DNA from: Aquatica leii
Lineage: Eukaryota; Arthropoda; Insecta; Coleoptera; Lampyridae
Length of the DNA: 64,000 nt
Reading direction: 5' to 3'
NCBI GenBank assembly: GCA_035610365.1
Contig: CM069436.1
Location: 6,810,937-6,874,936 of the forward strand
Within the stretch, counting starts at the first letter, position 1. The number at the start of each line of letters is the position of its first letter. The translations under genes were made by a program, and so were the position numbers. This document shows positions 10,804-22,476 of the stretch, in pieces. The notes below the pieces were generated by a model, which saw only the letters and a list, made by a program, of their open reading frames with translations, was not told the origin of the DNA and searched no databases.

Positions 10804-13379
10804 GTAAAAAAAACCATTTACTCCCACCATTGCAATCAAGGGACATTTTAAATCGATACGATCGCATCCCTTTCAAATACGAGGACGTTTTTGAATTTTC
10901 TCACTTTTTCTTTTTAAGGTGCGACCCGATCGTGATCGAATTTAATTAGTAATTAAATAAATTGCTACAATTATTCGTAAAAAAAATGGATCGGATTAAT
11001 ATTTTAGACCCCTACGCGAAGCTTAAAAGGGTTGTAAAGTGAACTTATAGATCGCTAAGTGGAGGGCAAAATTCTATAGGGAAATTTCATCCTATTCTTT
11101 ACACTTAAAGTCTCAAGCACGCGACGTAAAATAATAAGTCGGTTTACCGGAAGAGCACCTACAATTTTCTGTTTTTCTTTGAAGTTAAATTTGTTGTTCT
11201 CGTTTTAGGTTAATAAACTCGCGAATTTGACCTTTGCGTTTTTGTTTTATTTATGTTTTGATTGTGGGAAATGAACATTGAATTCAGATAACTAATTTTT
11301 TCAAAGCTCGTTCGATTGCAAGTTAAATTAGAAAAAATTGTCTGTGTGTAGTTTGGAAACCAATTAGTCTTTGCCCTGTCATCTACGCTAGGTTGCATTT
11401 AGGGTTGCGAAAAATTTGGGGATTGATAATAAAAATGAGTCATCGCATTTAAACAAAACAATGCACTTCTATGTAATGCCAAAAAAGAAAACTATGTCTG
11501 GTGTATTTTTTTTAGTTAAAAAAGGAAAAGTGTGGAAGGTATTTTAATGGCATTTTATGAATGTAGATATTTTCATATCAGTATACAGTAATATTGGGTT
11601 TCTTTTTAATAATTATTATTTTTGAAGAAATCGAATTTGTTTATTGTTTGTCTCTGTACTGATGCAATCAATTTCAATATAAATATAAATATGAAAGTTG
11701 TTTCACATCCTGTAATTTTCTTTTTTAAGGCTTGCGTACAAAAAAAAATTGAATTAGTCACGCATATTTTTATGTTTTGAAATTTGCATTTGTTCAAAAA
11801 TATTCTAGCTGTAGTTTCTTGCATAAAAATGTCGTTGACTTAAGTTAAACAATAATGTTACAAAATACGGGTTTAATTAATTAAATTGTACGGAAATTAA
11901 GTCATTATTATAAATATGTATAAATTAGTAAATTTAGTTGTTTTGCATTAATTATTAATCGGCATTATATTAGCAAGACATCAAGGCAAGTTGTATGTCG
12001 CAAAAACCAGGATGTATGTTTCCTGAAAAGGAAGAACTTCTACGAGTTTATAAGTTAATAAGGACACTCGTTTCGTTCGAAGTTGGTCAGTTAGTTTACA
12101 TCAAAAAGCAATAAACGTCGTGTGTGTGTTTTTTTTTTACTAATGACTTACTACAGCGCATAAATTAATAGTCAACGGTATCAACTTTTTCTTGTCTGTA
12201 AGTAAAGTGATATGTATAGAGCGCAGATAAAACGCAGGGCAATGATCGTGACCTCTTTGCATACCGTAGCCTTAGTGTCTCCATATAAGATCATCATCGA
12301 TACGCAACAATTTATGTTGTAAATTTAAACCTTTTTAAGTAATATTAGCAATTCGATATGGAGGCTATGCAAAAAAATTGAACCAATTGTCCTTCGGGCA
12401 GTTTCAGGTTCCTTACAAATAATTTACCTCAAATGCAAGCAGATGGTCCTTAGGTATTCAAGACCCAGGTACTTTTTCTTTATTTTTCTACAATGCGGGC
12501 ACAACGAACCCTTGCAATTGGGCCCGTCTGGCACCAGATGTTTTTGTTCAAGTTTTGGCATATCATTTTTGAAGAATTCCGTAGCGGTGGGTTGTTATCG
12601 AATCCTATAGGTAAACACTTTGTGGACGATCGCACCTATAAACAGTAATCCGACATCATTAAATAACTGATAAAAAATACTTGGTAATTGTTGATTTTAA
12701 GTTTATATTACGGTGATATTTATAAACGTTTTCTAGATAAGCGATTTAAAGTTGGCAAGTCATTTTTATTGTTTATCAATAAAATTATTGTATAAACCGA
12801 GTAACTGACGTTTGATTATATTGTTTTTTTTTCGTTATAAGAAGTGCCTGGAATATTTTTTAGAGGTTGGAGTTAGATTTTCAGACTTCAAAAAATTTTT
12901 ACTAATAACTTTCTTTTTCCAAGTGCTTAACTGAAATCTAAATCGTTTTTATCTGGCGCGTTCATCGTTTTTACTGCTTCTTAATCGTATGAGATATTAA
13001 AGTTTCAGAAATTGGGTTAAACAGTAAACGTATATTTTCAACAAACATTTCAGAAATTATTTAAGCTTTGGTCCAAATTATATTGCTGACACTTCTTGTT
13101 AGACTTGACATACTTTAACTATTTTTTCACACTACTAATATCATAGGTCAAATAAATTTGTATTCGTACGTTAACTATTGAGTTTTGAAATCTTTTGGAT
13201 ATGTTTTTATCTGAACAGTACCGGATTAAACCATCATCAAAATCTCGGAACTCCTTCACACAGTATCTTCCAATAAAGTTTATATTTTAAATTTCTTAGC
13301 TTTCTATGAGTTTAGAATCTAGTTTACAATTTGATTACCTAACTCTTCAGAGGTTTTTAGTTAGATTTAGATAGTTTAT
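10804..13379. other. No gene seen
   Basis: AT-rich sequence. Weak inverted similarity exists between ctttgcataccgtagcc (about 12257) and ggctatgcaaaa (about 12362), but with gaps. Open frames at 11210-11398 and 11606-11824 (-) have no recognisable features. The last few hundred bases may already belong to the decayed Penelope element. Confidence 0.4.
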
Positions 13380-14826
13380 TGGAGTTGCGCCTTGATAAAG
13401 TGGACGAAACGTTGGCAACTGCGGTTGTGGAACCCTTCGCTGTTGCATTAAAAATCTTCTTCTACAATCTTTGTATTTTCTAAACTCGTCAAATTTTTAT
13501 GCACTTTCGTTGTCGCGACCTCAACATTATTTTTGCATTTCTGAAAATCAAATTCCACATTCCAACACATTCTCTACCGTGCTAGCTTAGCGTTCATGCG
13601 CGATCGGATTAAGCAGACCATACCATATTTCTAAACAACTCTTTTACCTTCATCTTGTATTGACCAACACCGGATGATTGCCAAAATTACTTACCAGCAA
13701 TCTGAGACCACTCGACGGCTTACCACTGAACCTCAGCTCAAAAAATTTCAATTGTTGGAATCTAACAATCACAAACTTTATTCTACTTCTAGCTCCTTGA
13801 AAACAGTAGTCAATTTATTTAGTTTGAGACTCTAACTTCAGAATAGCACAGTGCTATCTAGATTCCATTCATATTTATAGTGATAAATTCCTGGAATCAT
13901 TTAAATTTTCTAAATCCAACATTTTTCAGTCGGAAGAGTTAGCATTGCAAACCTTGCCGATAAGGGAACGCAACTGTCGTTTTGAACCAAACTAACTACG
14001 CTGGGAAAATCTATTTTATTCTGTTAGAAGAAACGTATGGTCTTTTAACTCGGAATCTCACTTTAAAGATTGAATCGTTGAGGTCAGTCAAATAATCAAA
14101 TCTTCTAATCTATTTCCTGAAACCAAACGTCGACTACCCCTTCAGATTCTACTACTTCGTCTATACAAACTTCCCAAAATCTACAAACAAGATAGATCTC
14201 ATCGTCAGTACCTCCTACTTACAAGTTAGCCAAGTTTTTTTCTAACATTCTTTACGAATTTACTAGCGAAACCTCTTCTCCTATCTTCAACTATCACCAT
14301 TTCTTTCCATTTTGGAAACTGTAAAGCTTCAACCCCAGGATCTTGTGAGTTTTGATATCACTTCACTTTTTACCAAGATTTCTATTAAAGATTTCTTACT
14401 ATCATTGAACAGATTCTGTCTCACGATGGTAAAGATCATCCACTTCCAATTTGATAACCTTTACGTTTTACGAACACATTTTTGGTGCCGCTTATATTGA
14501 ATAATCGATATTATGGTTTTATGGTCATTTCGAATTGTCTAGGTTTCTTGATCATCTAAACAACCAAAACTCAGATATCAAATTCATCATGGAAATCGAA
14601 AATAATGGTTCTCTCCCATTTCTCGACGTTCTTCTTACTCGTAAACCCGACGGCTTTTTGGGCTGTCCTGTTTATCGCAAACTCATCCATACGTACAGCT
14701 GTTTTCATGTATTATCTCATCATTCTGCACAGAAACGTTCTCTTATTGAATCTTCGGCTTATCGTGCTTTTTCTATTTGTCAACACTCGTAACTCCGTTA
14801 TCTTACTAGAACCTTATTCAACAATG
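13380..14826 (+). pseudogene. Penelope-like element, 5' part (pLTR remnant and RT)
   Basis: At 13380-13450 there is an 'aaagtggacgaaacgttggc' block like those at Penelope termini; a related 'aaagtggataaaacgtta' lies at the end of the copy near 43740. From about 14150 the frame, with stops and shifts, reads LYKLPKIYK (RT motif upstream of the active site), then VSFDITSLFTKI (14342-14377, first catalytic aspartate in FDITSLF) and, after a deletion that removes the YVDD block, SRFLDHLNNQNSDIKF...GSLPFLDVLLTRKPDGF (14538-14660), the RT thumb region. The reading frame is cut at 14826 by a LINE insertion and resumes at 16196. Dead copy. Confidence 0.85.
14806..14826. repeat. Target-site duplication, left copy (21 bp)
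   Basis: The segment beginning ctagaaccttattcaac is present here and again, identical over 21 bp, at 16175-16195. It brackets the LINE insertion. Joining the flanks with one copy restores a continuous Penelope context. Confidence 0.92.
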
Positions 14827-14955
14827 TTTCTTTATGTTAATTTATAATTGTTTGTCTAGCACCCCTGCACTGCGGTCTTCTTGGTCCTTTTGTGCACCTC
14901 TGATGTATTACTCCCTCATCAGTTCTGTTTCGTCAATGAAGTCCAGAAGTTTATT

Positions 14956-15740
14956 TTAAGCGGCTTTTTTCAACTCATCATCGGTTAGCTTTGGTTTTCC
15001 GAGAATCGTTGTGCGTTGCATTTGATACGATTCACATTTGCACAGCAGATGCTGCGGAGTCTCGTCGTCTTCCAAGCATCCGCGGCATAAGGGGCTACTT
15101 TGCAATCCCATTTTATGCATATGTTTGTTAAGGCCACAGTGCTCTGTAATTAGTTCCGTAAGTTTCCTTAATTTTTGTCGACTCATGCTTGATAGTGCAG
15201 TTTGAGTGTTTAATTGTGGCTCTGTAAGGAAGAGTTTTGTGTGCCTCATCTCTGAAGAGTTTTTCCATAGTTTTTTATGCTCCGCTGCAAGTTTGCTGCG
15301 AATTATTTCTTTTCCGGTCTCGTATGCGATTCCGAAAACGGGTTCAGGTCCGATATATGTCCCTGTTGTGCCCTTTTTTGCTAGTGCGTCCGCCATTAGA
15401 TTACTCTTTACCTTCTGGTCTTTTGGTATCCAGATGAGCTGCACTGGTTGGCGAGTTGCCAATGTTTCCAGACTGCTTATGCATGCTATAATCAGTTTGG
15501 ATTTTATTTCTGGTGATCTTAGTGTCAGTGTGAATGATTTCGAGTCGATTATGTTCCTGACACACGAGTCAATAGCAGCAACTTTAGCTTGAAAAGCGGA
15601 TGCATATTTACCCAAAGTAAGCGAAAATTGCTTCTCATGGTGCTTGCCTCCATATACTTCTGCTCCGGTACCGTTGCGATTTTTGGCCCCATCTGTGTAC
15701 CAGATAGTTCCTTTAGCCGCGCCCGGGTAAATGTTTTTTG
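14956..15740 (-). pseudogene. LINE RNase H domain and C-terminal zinc motif
   Basis: One frame is open from about 15740 to 14956, although an ATG appears only at 15615. The first part reads IWYTDGAKNRNGTGAEVY (15680-15740), the RNase H start with its catalytic aspartate. It continues through KYASAFQAKVAAIDSC (the expected glutamate after FQA is lysine, so the site is broken) and WIPKDQKVKSNLMADALAKKG, where the usual WVPGH histidine is replaced but the ADALAK aspartate remains. The last third carries CRGCLEDDETPQHLLCKC, a CCHC-type motif typical of LINE C-termini. RNase H would remove RNA from the RNA-DNA hybrid during reverse transcription; substitutions suggest it is inactive. Confidence 0.85.
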
Positions 15741-15741
15741 T

Positions 15742-16173
15742 CTACTTGTTTCGTGACGGTATTATCACTTTAAGTTTCTTTAAAATGTGATAATTTTTTG
15801 TGAAGTCGGATCTCATAGTTAAGATTGTTTCTTCACGCAGCACGTTGTATATAGTCAGTTTGTTTTTCCCGGTAATTGACGCGTGTCCATTAATCTGCAG
15901 CCTGTATGCTGCTTGTCTTGATTCCATCATTACAACGAGATGTAATGGTGAAAGTGAAAGTAGTGCTTCCATGGCTACTGTGGGCGTGGTTCTCATCGCT
16001 CCTGTTATCAGTAGACATGCCATTCTCTGTACCTTGCTTAGCTTTGCAGTTGTGTTTTTCAGGTTGGTTCTCTCACCCCATACAAGCGCGCCGTATGTGA
16101 TGATGGGTCTTGCTACCACAGTATATAACCATTTGGTCATTGTGGGTTTCAATCCCCTTGTGTGCCCGACCAA
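15742..16173 (-). pseudogene. LINE RT C-terminal (thumb/connector) region
   Basis: The frame reads KWLYTVVARPIITYGALVWG followed by LSKVQRMACLLITGAMRTTPT and ALLSLSPLHL. This order, from 'pi.tYGa.vW' through 'l.kvQR....itGa.rttPt.al...l...PL', is characteristic of the region between the RT active site and RNase H in R1, I and Jockey-type LINEs. The RT catalytic motifs are missing because the copy is truncated at 16174. It lies just upstream of the RNase H frame in another reading frame, so at least one frameshift separates them. Confidence 0.85.
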
Positions 16174-16174
16174 G

Positions 16175-16195
16175 CTAGAACCTTATTCAACAATG
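16175..16195. repeat. Target-site duplication, right copy (21 bp)
   Basis: Identical to 14806-14826. After it the Penelope sequence resumes with 'gttacatgaaacaagatatt'. Confidence 0.92.
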
Positions 16196-16760
16196 GTTAC
16201 ATGAAACAAGATATTCATGTAAGTATGAATCGTCGTCTACATCCACGCGCTCGAATACCCAATGACATTTCTACTTCCGAATCCAATTTAAAATTGGCAC
16301 TTTTACATTCATAAAATCACAGATCAAATAGGGCAACTTGTTTGTAACGATGATATCAAACCTACATTCGACTCCAAATCTCTCAGATTATTCTTTCTTT
16401 TAAGGAGAAATTTCCTACTCTTTTATCTTGAAGTGTATACGAAATAACTTGTTCATGTGGTTTAGTCTACATCGGCGAAACTGGGTGTTCCGTCATCACA
16501 CGCATTTCACAATGTGATCGTTGTATAAGGAAAAGGTCTAAGTTTGCTATTGCTGAACATAATTTTACCACAGGTCCCAACATATACTTTGATAACATTT
16601 TTGTGGTTGCAACATCTCTAATCTTCAATAGGAAAATCCAAGAGAGCATAGAAACCATCCAACATCTCAATAACATCAACCGTGACCACCCTTTTGAAAC
16701 TTGTTTATAGAAAACATGGCTTTTTTCGACCGTAACCCAATCAGAGTCGTGCTCAATCAA
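16196..16760 (+). pseudogene. Penelope-like element, C-terminal GIY-YIG part
   Basis: Continuation of the element at 13380-14826. The key block SVYEITCSCGLVYIGETGCS at 16432-16491 is the GIY-YIG nuclease core, with the CxC pair found in Penelope proteins. It continues to AIAEHNFTTGPN (about 16545-16580), the conserved 'AEH' segment. Frameshifts and stops occur between the RT thumb and this block. The - strand frame at 16467-16760 is an antisense shadow. A B-box-like ggttcaaaccc lies downstream at 16897-16907. The exact 3' end is not defined. Confidence 0.85.
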
Positions 16761-17059
16761 CCACGATGATACTTCTTTATATACGGTGCTTACTTCTTCT
16801 TAATTCACTTCTGTGGAGTTTGGAATCTGATTGGTTCACAAGTTGATTATATTAGAAAGTGCGCAACATTGGCGGCTTCGGTTACGCCATTGACACGGTT
16901 CAAACCCGGAAGACCTAGGTTTTATTGAATACATTTTAAAATAAATTTAGTATTTCTTGTTTCATTGAAGATCTATCATTATTTTTCAATCGTTTTAATT
17001 TTGAAAAGGTTCATTATCTAGTTCGATCTAGAATTACATCCCAGGAGCCGGTCATGACA

Positions 17060-18131
17060 TTTTCTTCTTAGATCATTTAGACATCTGGCTTTGTGAACTG
17101 TTTCTGGCTTTTGAGTCATATCTTCAGAAATGACATGCAGAGCTTTCTCGAAGCTGATACAACTTTGTGATAACGCCATCGGCTCTTACACCTTATGTTA
17201 CATACCGATACATTTTTTTTAATACTACTAGAGAACTTTGCAACTGATTGAGCATAAAAGCCGAAAAAAATTAAACATTACTTGCACAAGTTTGAAGAAT
17301 GAATTTGCTCTAACGTACTTTTGCACAGCATGTATTCCGACCAAATTGCGCGAGTGTGTTGGCAATAGGCGCTTGAAGAACACTGTAGAATCTTGACATA
17401 TTGACAGCGTTATCGTAAGATTGTCTTCTTAGGTTTTCGATGGCAACGTCGCATTGAAAACAGTAGTCCCAAGTGCTTCTCCAGTATGATTAAATTTTGG
17501 GATAAATGGAAGGAAACGTTCTACTACTTTCCCATCTGAGATTCCAGACAGTTTATGTGGGAAATATCTTGTTTTGAATCAACTTTTAGAGAATTATATT
17601 TGGTTTCTTGAATTTCTTTTACAATAACTGTCAGAAACTTGTTTCCCATTATTTCTTCGCAAATTGTAGAAGATATATATAGAGTATCTCACTCTAACAA
17701 TTCTAAAATTCCCAAGTAGTTGCTATTATGTTGAGAATCAAATAGTTCTGTATGTCCGCGAAAAAACTACGCGATGTAAGGAATTTCCCCACTGACACTA
17801 CTTTTTGCAGAAATTTAATCCAGTATTCTTGGTCTTTCTTGAATTGAACTTTTACACAGCTGTCAATTCGAGCGAGTTCGCGTTTTCTACATTTGTGACA
17901 ACATTGAATTTTCTTATGAGGAATTTTTTTTTGCAATTGGCGAATAGTGTCAATGTTTTGACAACTTTCAGTCTCTGAAGTAATGAAAAAGTTTAAGGAG
18001 CGTGGCAGTCTTGCCAGTGGACACTGGATACAGTGAGTTAAGTCCCAAAACTCTACCTGTGGCCATGCTGCGGCCAAAGTGATTACATTTTTGGGGTCAA
18101 TACAGGAAATTCGAAGAATTGATGAATGCAT
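17060..18131 (-). pseudogene. Decayed hAT transposase-like protein (ZMYM/DUF4371 type)
   Basis: Read on the - strand from 18131 downward. The N-terminal half, open to 17703, contains RIDSCVKVQFKKDQEYWIKF then LQKVVSVGKFLTSRSF, matching the helical region of hAT-derived proteins ('R.D..v..Q...E..YW...L.RVV.VikFL..RGL'). After stops, NKFLTVIVKEIQETKYNSL and VDSKQDISHINCL correspond to the block around the first catalytic aspartate. NLRRQSYDNAVNM (about 17395-17435) is the 'CrGQsYDnAsNMsG' block, followed by a vestige of the 'PCaaHsLNLv' region. Many stops and shifts. It lies back to back with the LINE tail at 18440. Terminal inverted repeats were not found. Confidence 0.75.
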
Positions 18132-18439
18132 TAAATTCGATCTTAGCTATTGGAATGATATGGAAAATATGGTAATAAAAAGGTTTGAGAAAACCAGGTA
18201 TAAACTCAAAGATAGATAAAAAATTTGTCTCTGGCTTTTACAATAGGATTATTGGGTTTTTGGCAAGGTCTTATATTATAATTTTTGGCACAACATTTTT
18301 TTCGCATGGAAGATAATCGAAAACTTTAAATTTTTTACGCGAGCGAATCATAGACGAATTAAAAATTAACGTCGCGGAAATGAGAAAACGGGAAAACTAA
18401 GCTAGATATAATATAGAATGAACAAATAAGACAAATACA

Positions 18440-18597
18440 TAGGAAGAAAGCAACTGAAATGGTATGTTCATGTACTAAGGGTAAACAATAATGGATTAGT
18501 AAAGAAAATTATGGAGAAGAGGAGAATAGGAAGGAGGATTAGAAGCAGGCTGCAGAGAATAGAGGAACTTAGAAAAATGAGTGGAAAGACGAGATAA
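18440..18597 (+). pseudogene. LINE C-terminal tail fragment
   Basis: A continuous frame ends at the stop 18595-18597. It reads KQLKWYVHVLRVNNNGLVKK then IMEKRRIGRRIRSRLQRIEEL. The pattern 'qLkWYGHV.Rm..nrl.kki.e....GrR.rGRpr..W' is the common C-terminal end of RTE- and CR1-like LINE polyproteins. The AT-rich sequence after it, with 'ccgacacccattagggtac', fits a 3' UTR. It is a tail-only remnant; its clade cannot be fixed from this piece. Confidence 0.65.
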
Positions 18598-18599
18598 GA

Positions 18600-21500
18600 A
18601 ATGAAATTGTTGCCGGGGGACCAGAAGGAAGTGGTTCAATGAGACGTAGGAGGTCAAATTAATCCGACACCCATTAGGGTACAAAGGTATAATAGATTTT
18701 TTTTGTCGTGGGGGGAATTTTAAAAAAAAGCGTTTATTAGATTTTGAAGTAGTTTTGGTCTGTTGTGCGTGTTTAGATTGTTTTGGCCTTTAATCTTATT
18801 GGAATATTGTATATGTGTCTACAAAAGTTCTTGGCAAATAGGAAAAAAGTTGGGAAAAGTTTTGCCCATCTCAACACATTTAAATTACGAAATTATTGAT
18901 ACATACCGCTCACTAAGAGCATTTGTGTGCTGCCTTCATTGCAGACATCAACATGTAGTTACGTAATGACGAAAAAATTGTAGAGCCTCAAAGTGAAAAA
19001 TCGAGATATACATAAAATGAAGTGTGTTTGTTAGAAAATGTATTTAAAGGTCTTAAGGGCCCGATTGCATAAAGCATTGTTAATTTTGACGATGTAGTTA
19101 TCTTCATAGTCATGTCGTCATTGGTCACAAAATCAATTGTCTTGAAGTTTTATATATTTCGGAGTTATTACTGCGTATGCTACGTATAGCAATATAAACT
19201 AACCTAAGGTTTTAGATTAATTGTCAAATTTGCTTGTACCAGCATAAAATTTGTCAATAGCCAAACTGTTGCTGTCTACAATTTATTTTTCTTTCACTGG
19301 ATTAGTTTGTTCCAGCATTAAATAGTAAAGGACGATTATATCTTTGACGTATTCTCGTGGTCATCTTACGTTACGTTAATATGATTGTTCACGTTTAACT
19401 AATATGTTTATGAAAAGTGCCTTGATGTGTTTTTGTTGTACTGGTATTATTATTACCAAATCGAAATAATCTGATTAAATTGATATGAATGTATTGTTAC
19501 TAATCCTGATAGATTATTGGTTTTTCGTTTCACGTCATAATTGCGTACGACTTTATTCATTATACGAAAAAAAAGTGTGTAATATTTCGAAGGCTATAAT
19601 TTTCTAATATTAAAAAATAGGTTAGCGATGAATGTCTTCAATTACTTAATTGGCGAATATTACGCGCAATCGTTGATATTCAGTCAACGATACAACTCAA
19701 CACATCAAAATTTCACTTTGTACTTAACTCGACGCAATCTAAGTTACTCTAATGTTGTAATAAATTTATTAAATTGCATTCGAGACATATGGTTCAATAA
19801 CTGTTGCTTTACTCTCTTCTTGCCACATTCTTCTTTTACTTTTATTTATTTAAATTGCATCGTCTATATTTTATAAATAAAGAGTGAAAGTATTTTTTTT
19901 GATTTTATGCAATATAATGAACAATAGCCAAGGTTTATGATGTAGAGCAGCTGTTATGTAATTATTTAATGTTGTAAATTGATGAATAGATAAAATCTGT
20001 TTGGTCGATGCAATGATGCTTTTATATAATTAAAATTTTAACATTGCAAATGAAGTGTTTACTTTTGTTGCAGTATAATATATGACCTCATTTCTATGTG
20101 CATATTTTCACATGCATGCCTAATTATGTATATTCTTATTTAAATCACGTTGGCTTCTTTAAATTTTATTTGGTAATCGAAAATGTGTTTGAATGGAACG
20201 AGGAACTTGAACTTTGTCTTTTTACAAGTTAGTTTCTTTTTCGCAACTTTACTTGAATTCTTTGTGCTAAAATCTTGTTGATTGATTTGATTTTTGAGAT
20301 TGATACAGTTGCATATTTATCGAACTGAGTACTCAACCGAATATGTTAAGAATTTTTATATTCTTCAGCTTATACGTAAAAAGTAACAAAATGAACATAA
20401 ACTTAAATAATACGAAAAATTTTAACGTACGACTGTGTATTTTTTTAAATGAGATTGTTTGTATTAATGGTATTCAAAATATCATGTTGTATGGATAAAA
20501 TCGTTGCTCATATTTCTTGCAAAATTTTGGATTTTTAGCCTATGTTACCTAATATTTAAAATGAATGTTCACTTGATGTCAGCGATATTAACTGAGAGAT
20601 AGCAAAGTCTTTTGCAATAAACCAGAAAATTTGTTACGCGAATTAATTTTATTTAATAAATTGTTGCTGTCAAAAACTTTTTGTAAAATTTTTGTTGAAG
20701 CTTAGAACTGGTAAAAACTGCAAAACATACTCAGCACGACACATTTTCACGTCTTATAAGTTAGCAGAACAAAATGGGCGGAATGGATGTTAACTAAGTT
20801 TTTTATTTATTGCTCATTTATTGCTAATAAGTTGTAAAAGAAAAAAAAATTTGCTCTGGTTTTTTTTTTATTTCTTAGGTTACGCTAAAAGAAGATAAAG
20901 TTAGCGGAACAATATATATATAACGAAACAAATCAAATATAACAATAACAGAATAATTTTTTCCTAATTGTTTGCTCACTAAATATGCTAGTCCCGTATT
21001 TTTTTCTTGCAGAATAAGGTTAAATAATAGCGAAAAACACGTTAGCGTGCAAACGCTACAAGGTTAAAGTGTCCGAAAAACATTTCTTGCTTGCTTCAAT
21101 TTGATATTAGTAAATGCTCTAAATTTGTTGCTCTGCAAATATCAAAGTTCTAATTGTGGTGCTCGCAGAGTAAGGGTTAATAATAGTTTTATTATAGTAT
21201 TATGCGGTCGTAGAATTTTTTTGAATCTGAAAAACTATTTTAAAGTTTAAAAAAAAATTTTCAATTTGTATAGATAAGTTGATCTTTTGCTTGTTTTCTT
21301 GGACAGTTTTTTTATTAACAACATTTCAATCCAAATTTTATCTCGCCATTTCAAATGTAGACTAACAAAAAATCAAATTTCACGTCAATATATAGTCGTT
21401 GTCACGAAAGATGATCCTTACATCATCATGCGAATTTAGAAAACACGTTCCACTATTCGAATGAAAAGAGGAAACAGTGAGTACAACAGAGATAATACGA

Positions 21501-21688
21501 TTTTTTGTTTGTGTTATCGCTCTATTGACTAGCTAGATAACGATTGGGTCGGCGAATTGATGGTGCTCACTATCGGTCGAAGGGATAACTGGATTTTTGA
21601 CAATCAAAGCTCGATTCTTGTTAATATCTATATAGTTAAGTTTTTGATGGCGTAGTTTACTTGAGTGCATAGAGTTTAAAAGGTTTCT
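18600..21688. other. No gene seen
   Basis: Very AT-rich. Open frames at 18763-18966 and 19628-19876 (+) lack recognisable motifs and have the residue bias expected from AT-rich noise. A short 'gggcccgattgcataaagc' near 19058 resembles ends of some insect MITEs but has no partner. Confidence 0.45.
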
Positions 21689-21973
21689 CTATTGACGTTT
21701 GTAGCAATCTTTCGAGAGTAAGTTTGTCATTTTCTTGTTGTAATCTTGTAAGTTTATAACGATTGTAACGTTTCCTTTATCTGCTCTCAGAACTAAAATA
21801 TTTGAGCGTGGCGGTTTTTCTTTTCTTACAATGTTGCAAACATCCTGTCGAGTAGTTTCAGAGATCTCCGTAGGTAGAGTGCGTATTACAACTTCTACTC
21901 CACATACTTTGTCTTCTATTGGTGTTGTTTTAGGCATAACAGCATAGTTAAAACTGTCTCTGTAGATTGACAA
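21689..21973 (-). pseudogene. Penelope-like element fragment, RT N-terminal region
   Basis: The 94-residue frame contains NILVLRADKGNVTIVINLQDYNKKM. The 'lraDKGn.tVv....dY..km' block marks the start of the RT fingers in Penelope elements, just upstream of the 'LYGLPKIHK' motif. A RADKG block is preceded by a variable helical stretch. Nothing further toward the RT active site is visible at lower coordinates, so the copy stops early. It abuts the 5' end of the Jockey element. A fourth independent Penelope copy in the window. Confidence 0.75.
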
Positions 21974-22167
21974 TTATTTTAAGGTTGTCTAACATTTTCT
22001 TAGGCTGTGAAGGATGAAATGAAATATTTTTACCCATATCGAGTGTTCTAATTTGTTAGACAAAGTTAAATGTAGCTTGGATAAGATTTGAATTTAAAAG
22101 AGGAAAGACGTTCCGTTCGCAGCTGTCTTATCTACTGACTTCAAGTTATCGCGAGTGTTTATTTGCA

Positions 22168-22476
22168 ATGGTTTATCTGGTATCAATAAACAGCAAAAAT
22201 ATTACATCAATCAAGTCGTATGCGAAGGATGATATGGCGTTGCCTCCGCCGTCTGGAGGGATTCCATCCTCGCAAATAGCAGCAGGCCCAGTGGCGTTAC
22301 CTTCACCAATGATAACGTCAGAACAAATGCAGATTTTCTTTAAACAGCCACAACAAAGTATGTTTTATACCCAACCTTATGAGCAACCCCAATACAGTCC
22401 CCAAACCTCTATGTATTTATCGCAACCAGAAAATCCCTGGACCAAAGTTTCACAGAAAAGAAGTAGAAACCTTTAA
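22168..22476 (+). CDS. Jockey-like ORF1, N-terminal part
   Basis: An ATG-started frame of 102 residues with a proline- and glutamine-rich middle (PPPSGG, FKQPQQSMFY, YEQPQYSPQ) and the C-terminal block NPWTKVSQKRSR. A 'W..V..krsr' block followed by a linker and zinc knuckles is the usual start of Jockey-clade ORF1, a nucleic-acid-binding protein that packages the LINE RNA. The frame ends in a stop at 22474-22476, and related sequence continues downstream in other frames. It is therefore the intact front of a broken ORF1, not a separate gene. Confidence 0.65.
   Translation: MVYLVSINSKNITSIKSYAKDDMALPPPSGGIPSSQIAAGPVALPSPMITSEQMQIFFKQPQQSMFYTQPYEQPQYSPQTSMYLSQPENPWTKVSQKRSRNL

Larger units (their letters stand above)
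14827..16174 (-). mobile_element. 5'-truncated non-LTR retrotransposon inserted in Penelope
   Basis: A 1348 bp LINE copy on the - strand is flanked by perfect 21 bp target duplications. Its 3' end lies at the left (AT-rich tail at 14827-14850, no long poly-A left). The 5' truncation is at 16174, within the sequence after the RT catalytic core. It encodes the RT C-terminal part, an RNase H domain and a C-terminal cysteine motif. That architecture, with RNase H downstream of RT, fits the I, R1, LOA or Jockey groups; I favour an I/LOA/R1-like element but cannot place it further. Confidence 0.9.

Noticed and set aside
15206..16204. Two + strand open frames of 128 and 134 residues
   Set aside because: Both are antisense to the LINE RNase H and RT blocks on the - strand.
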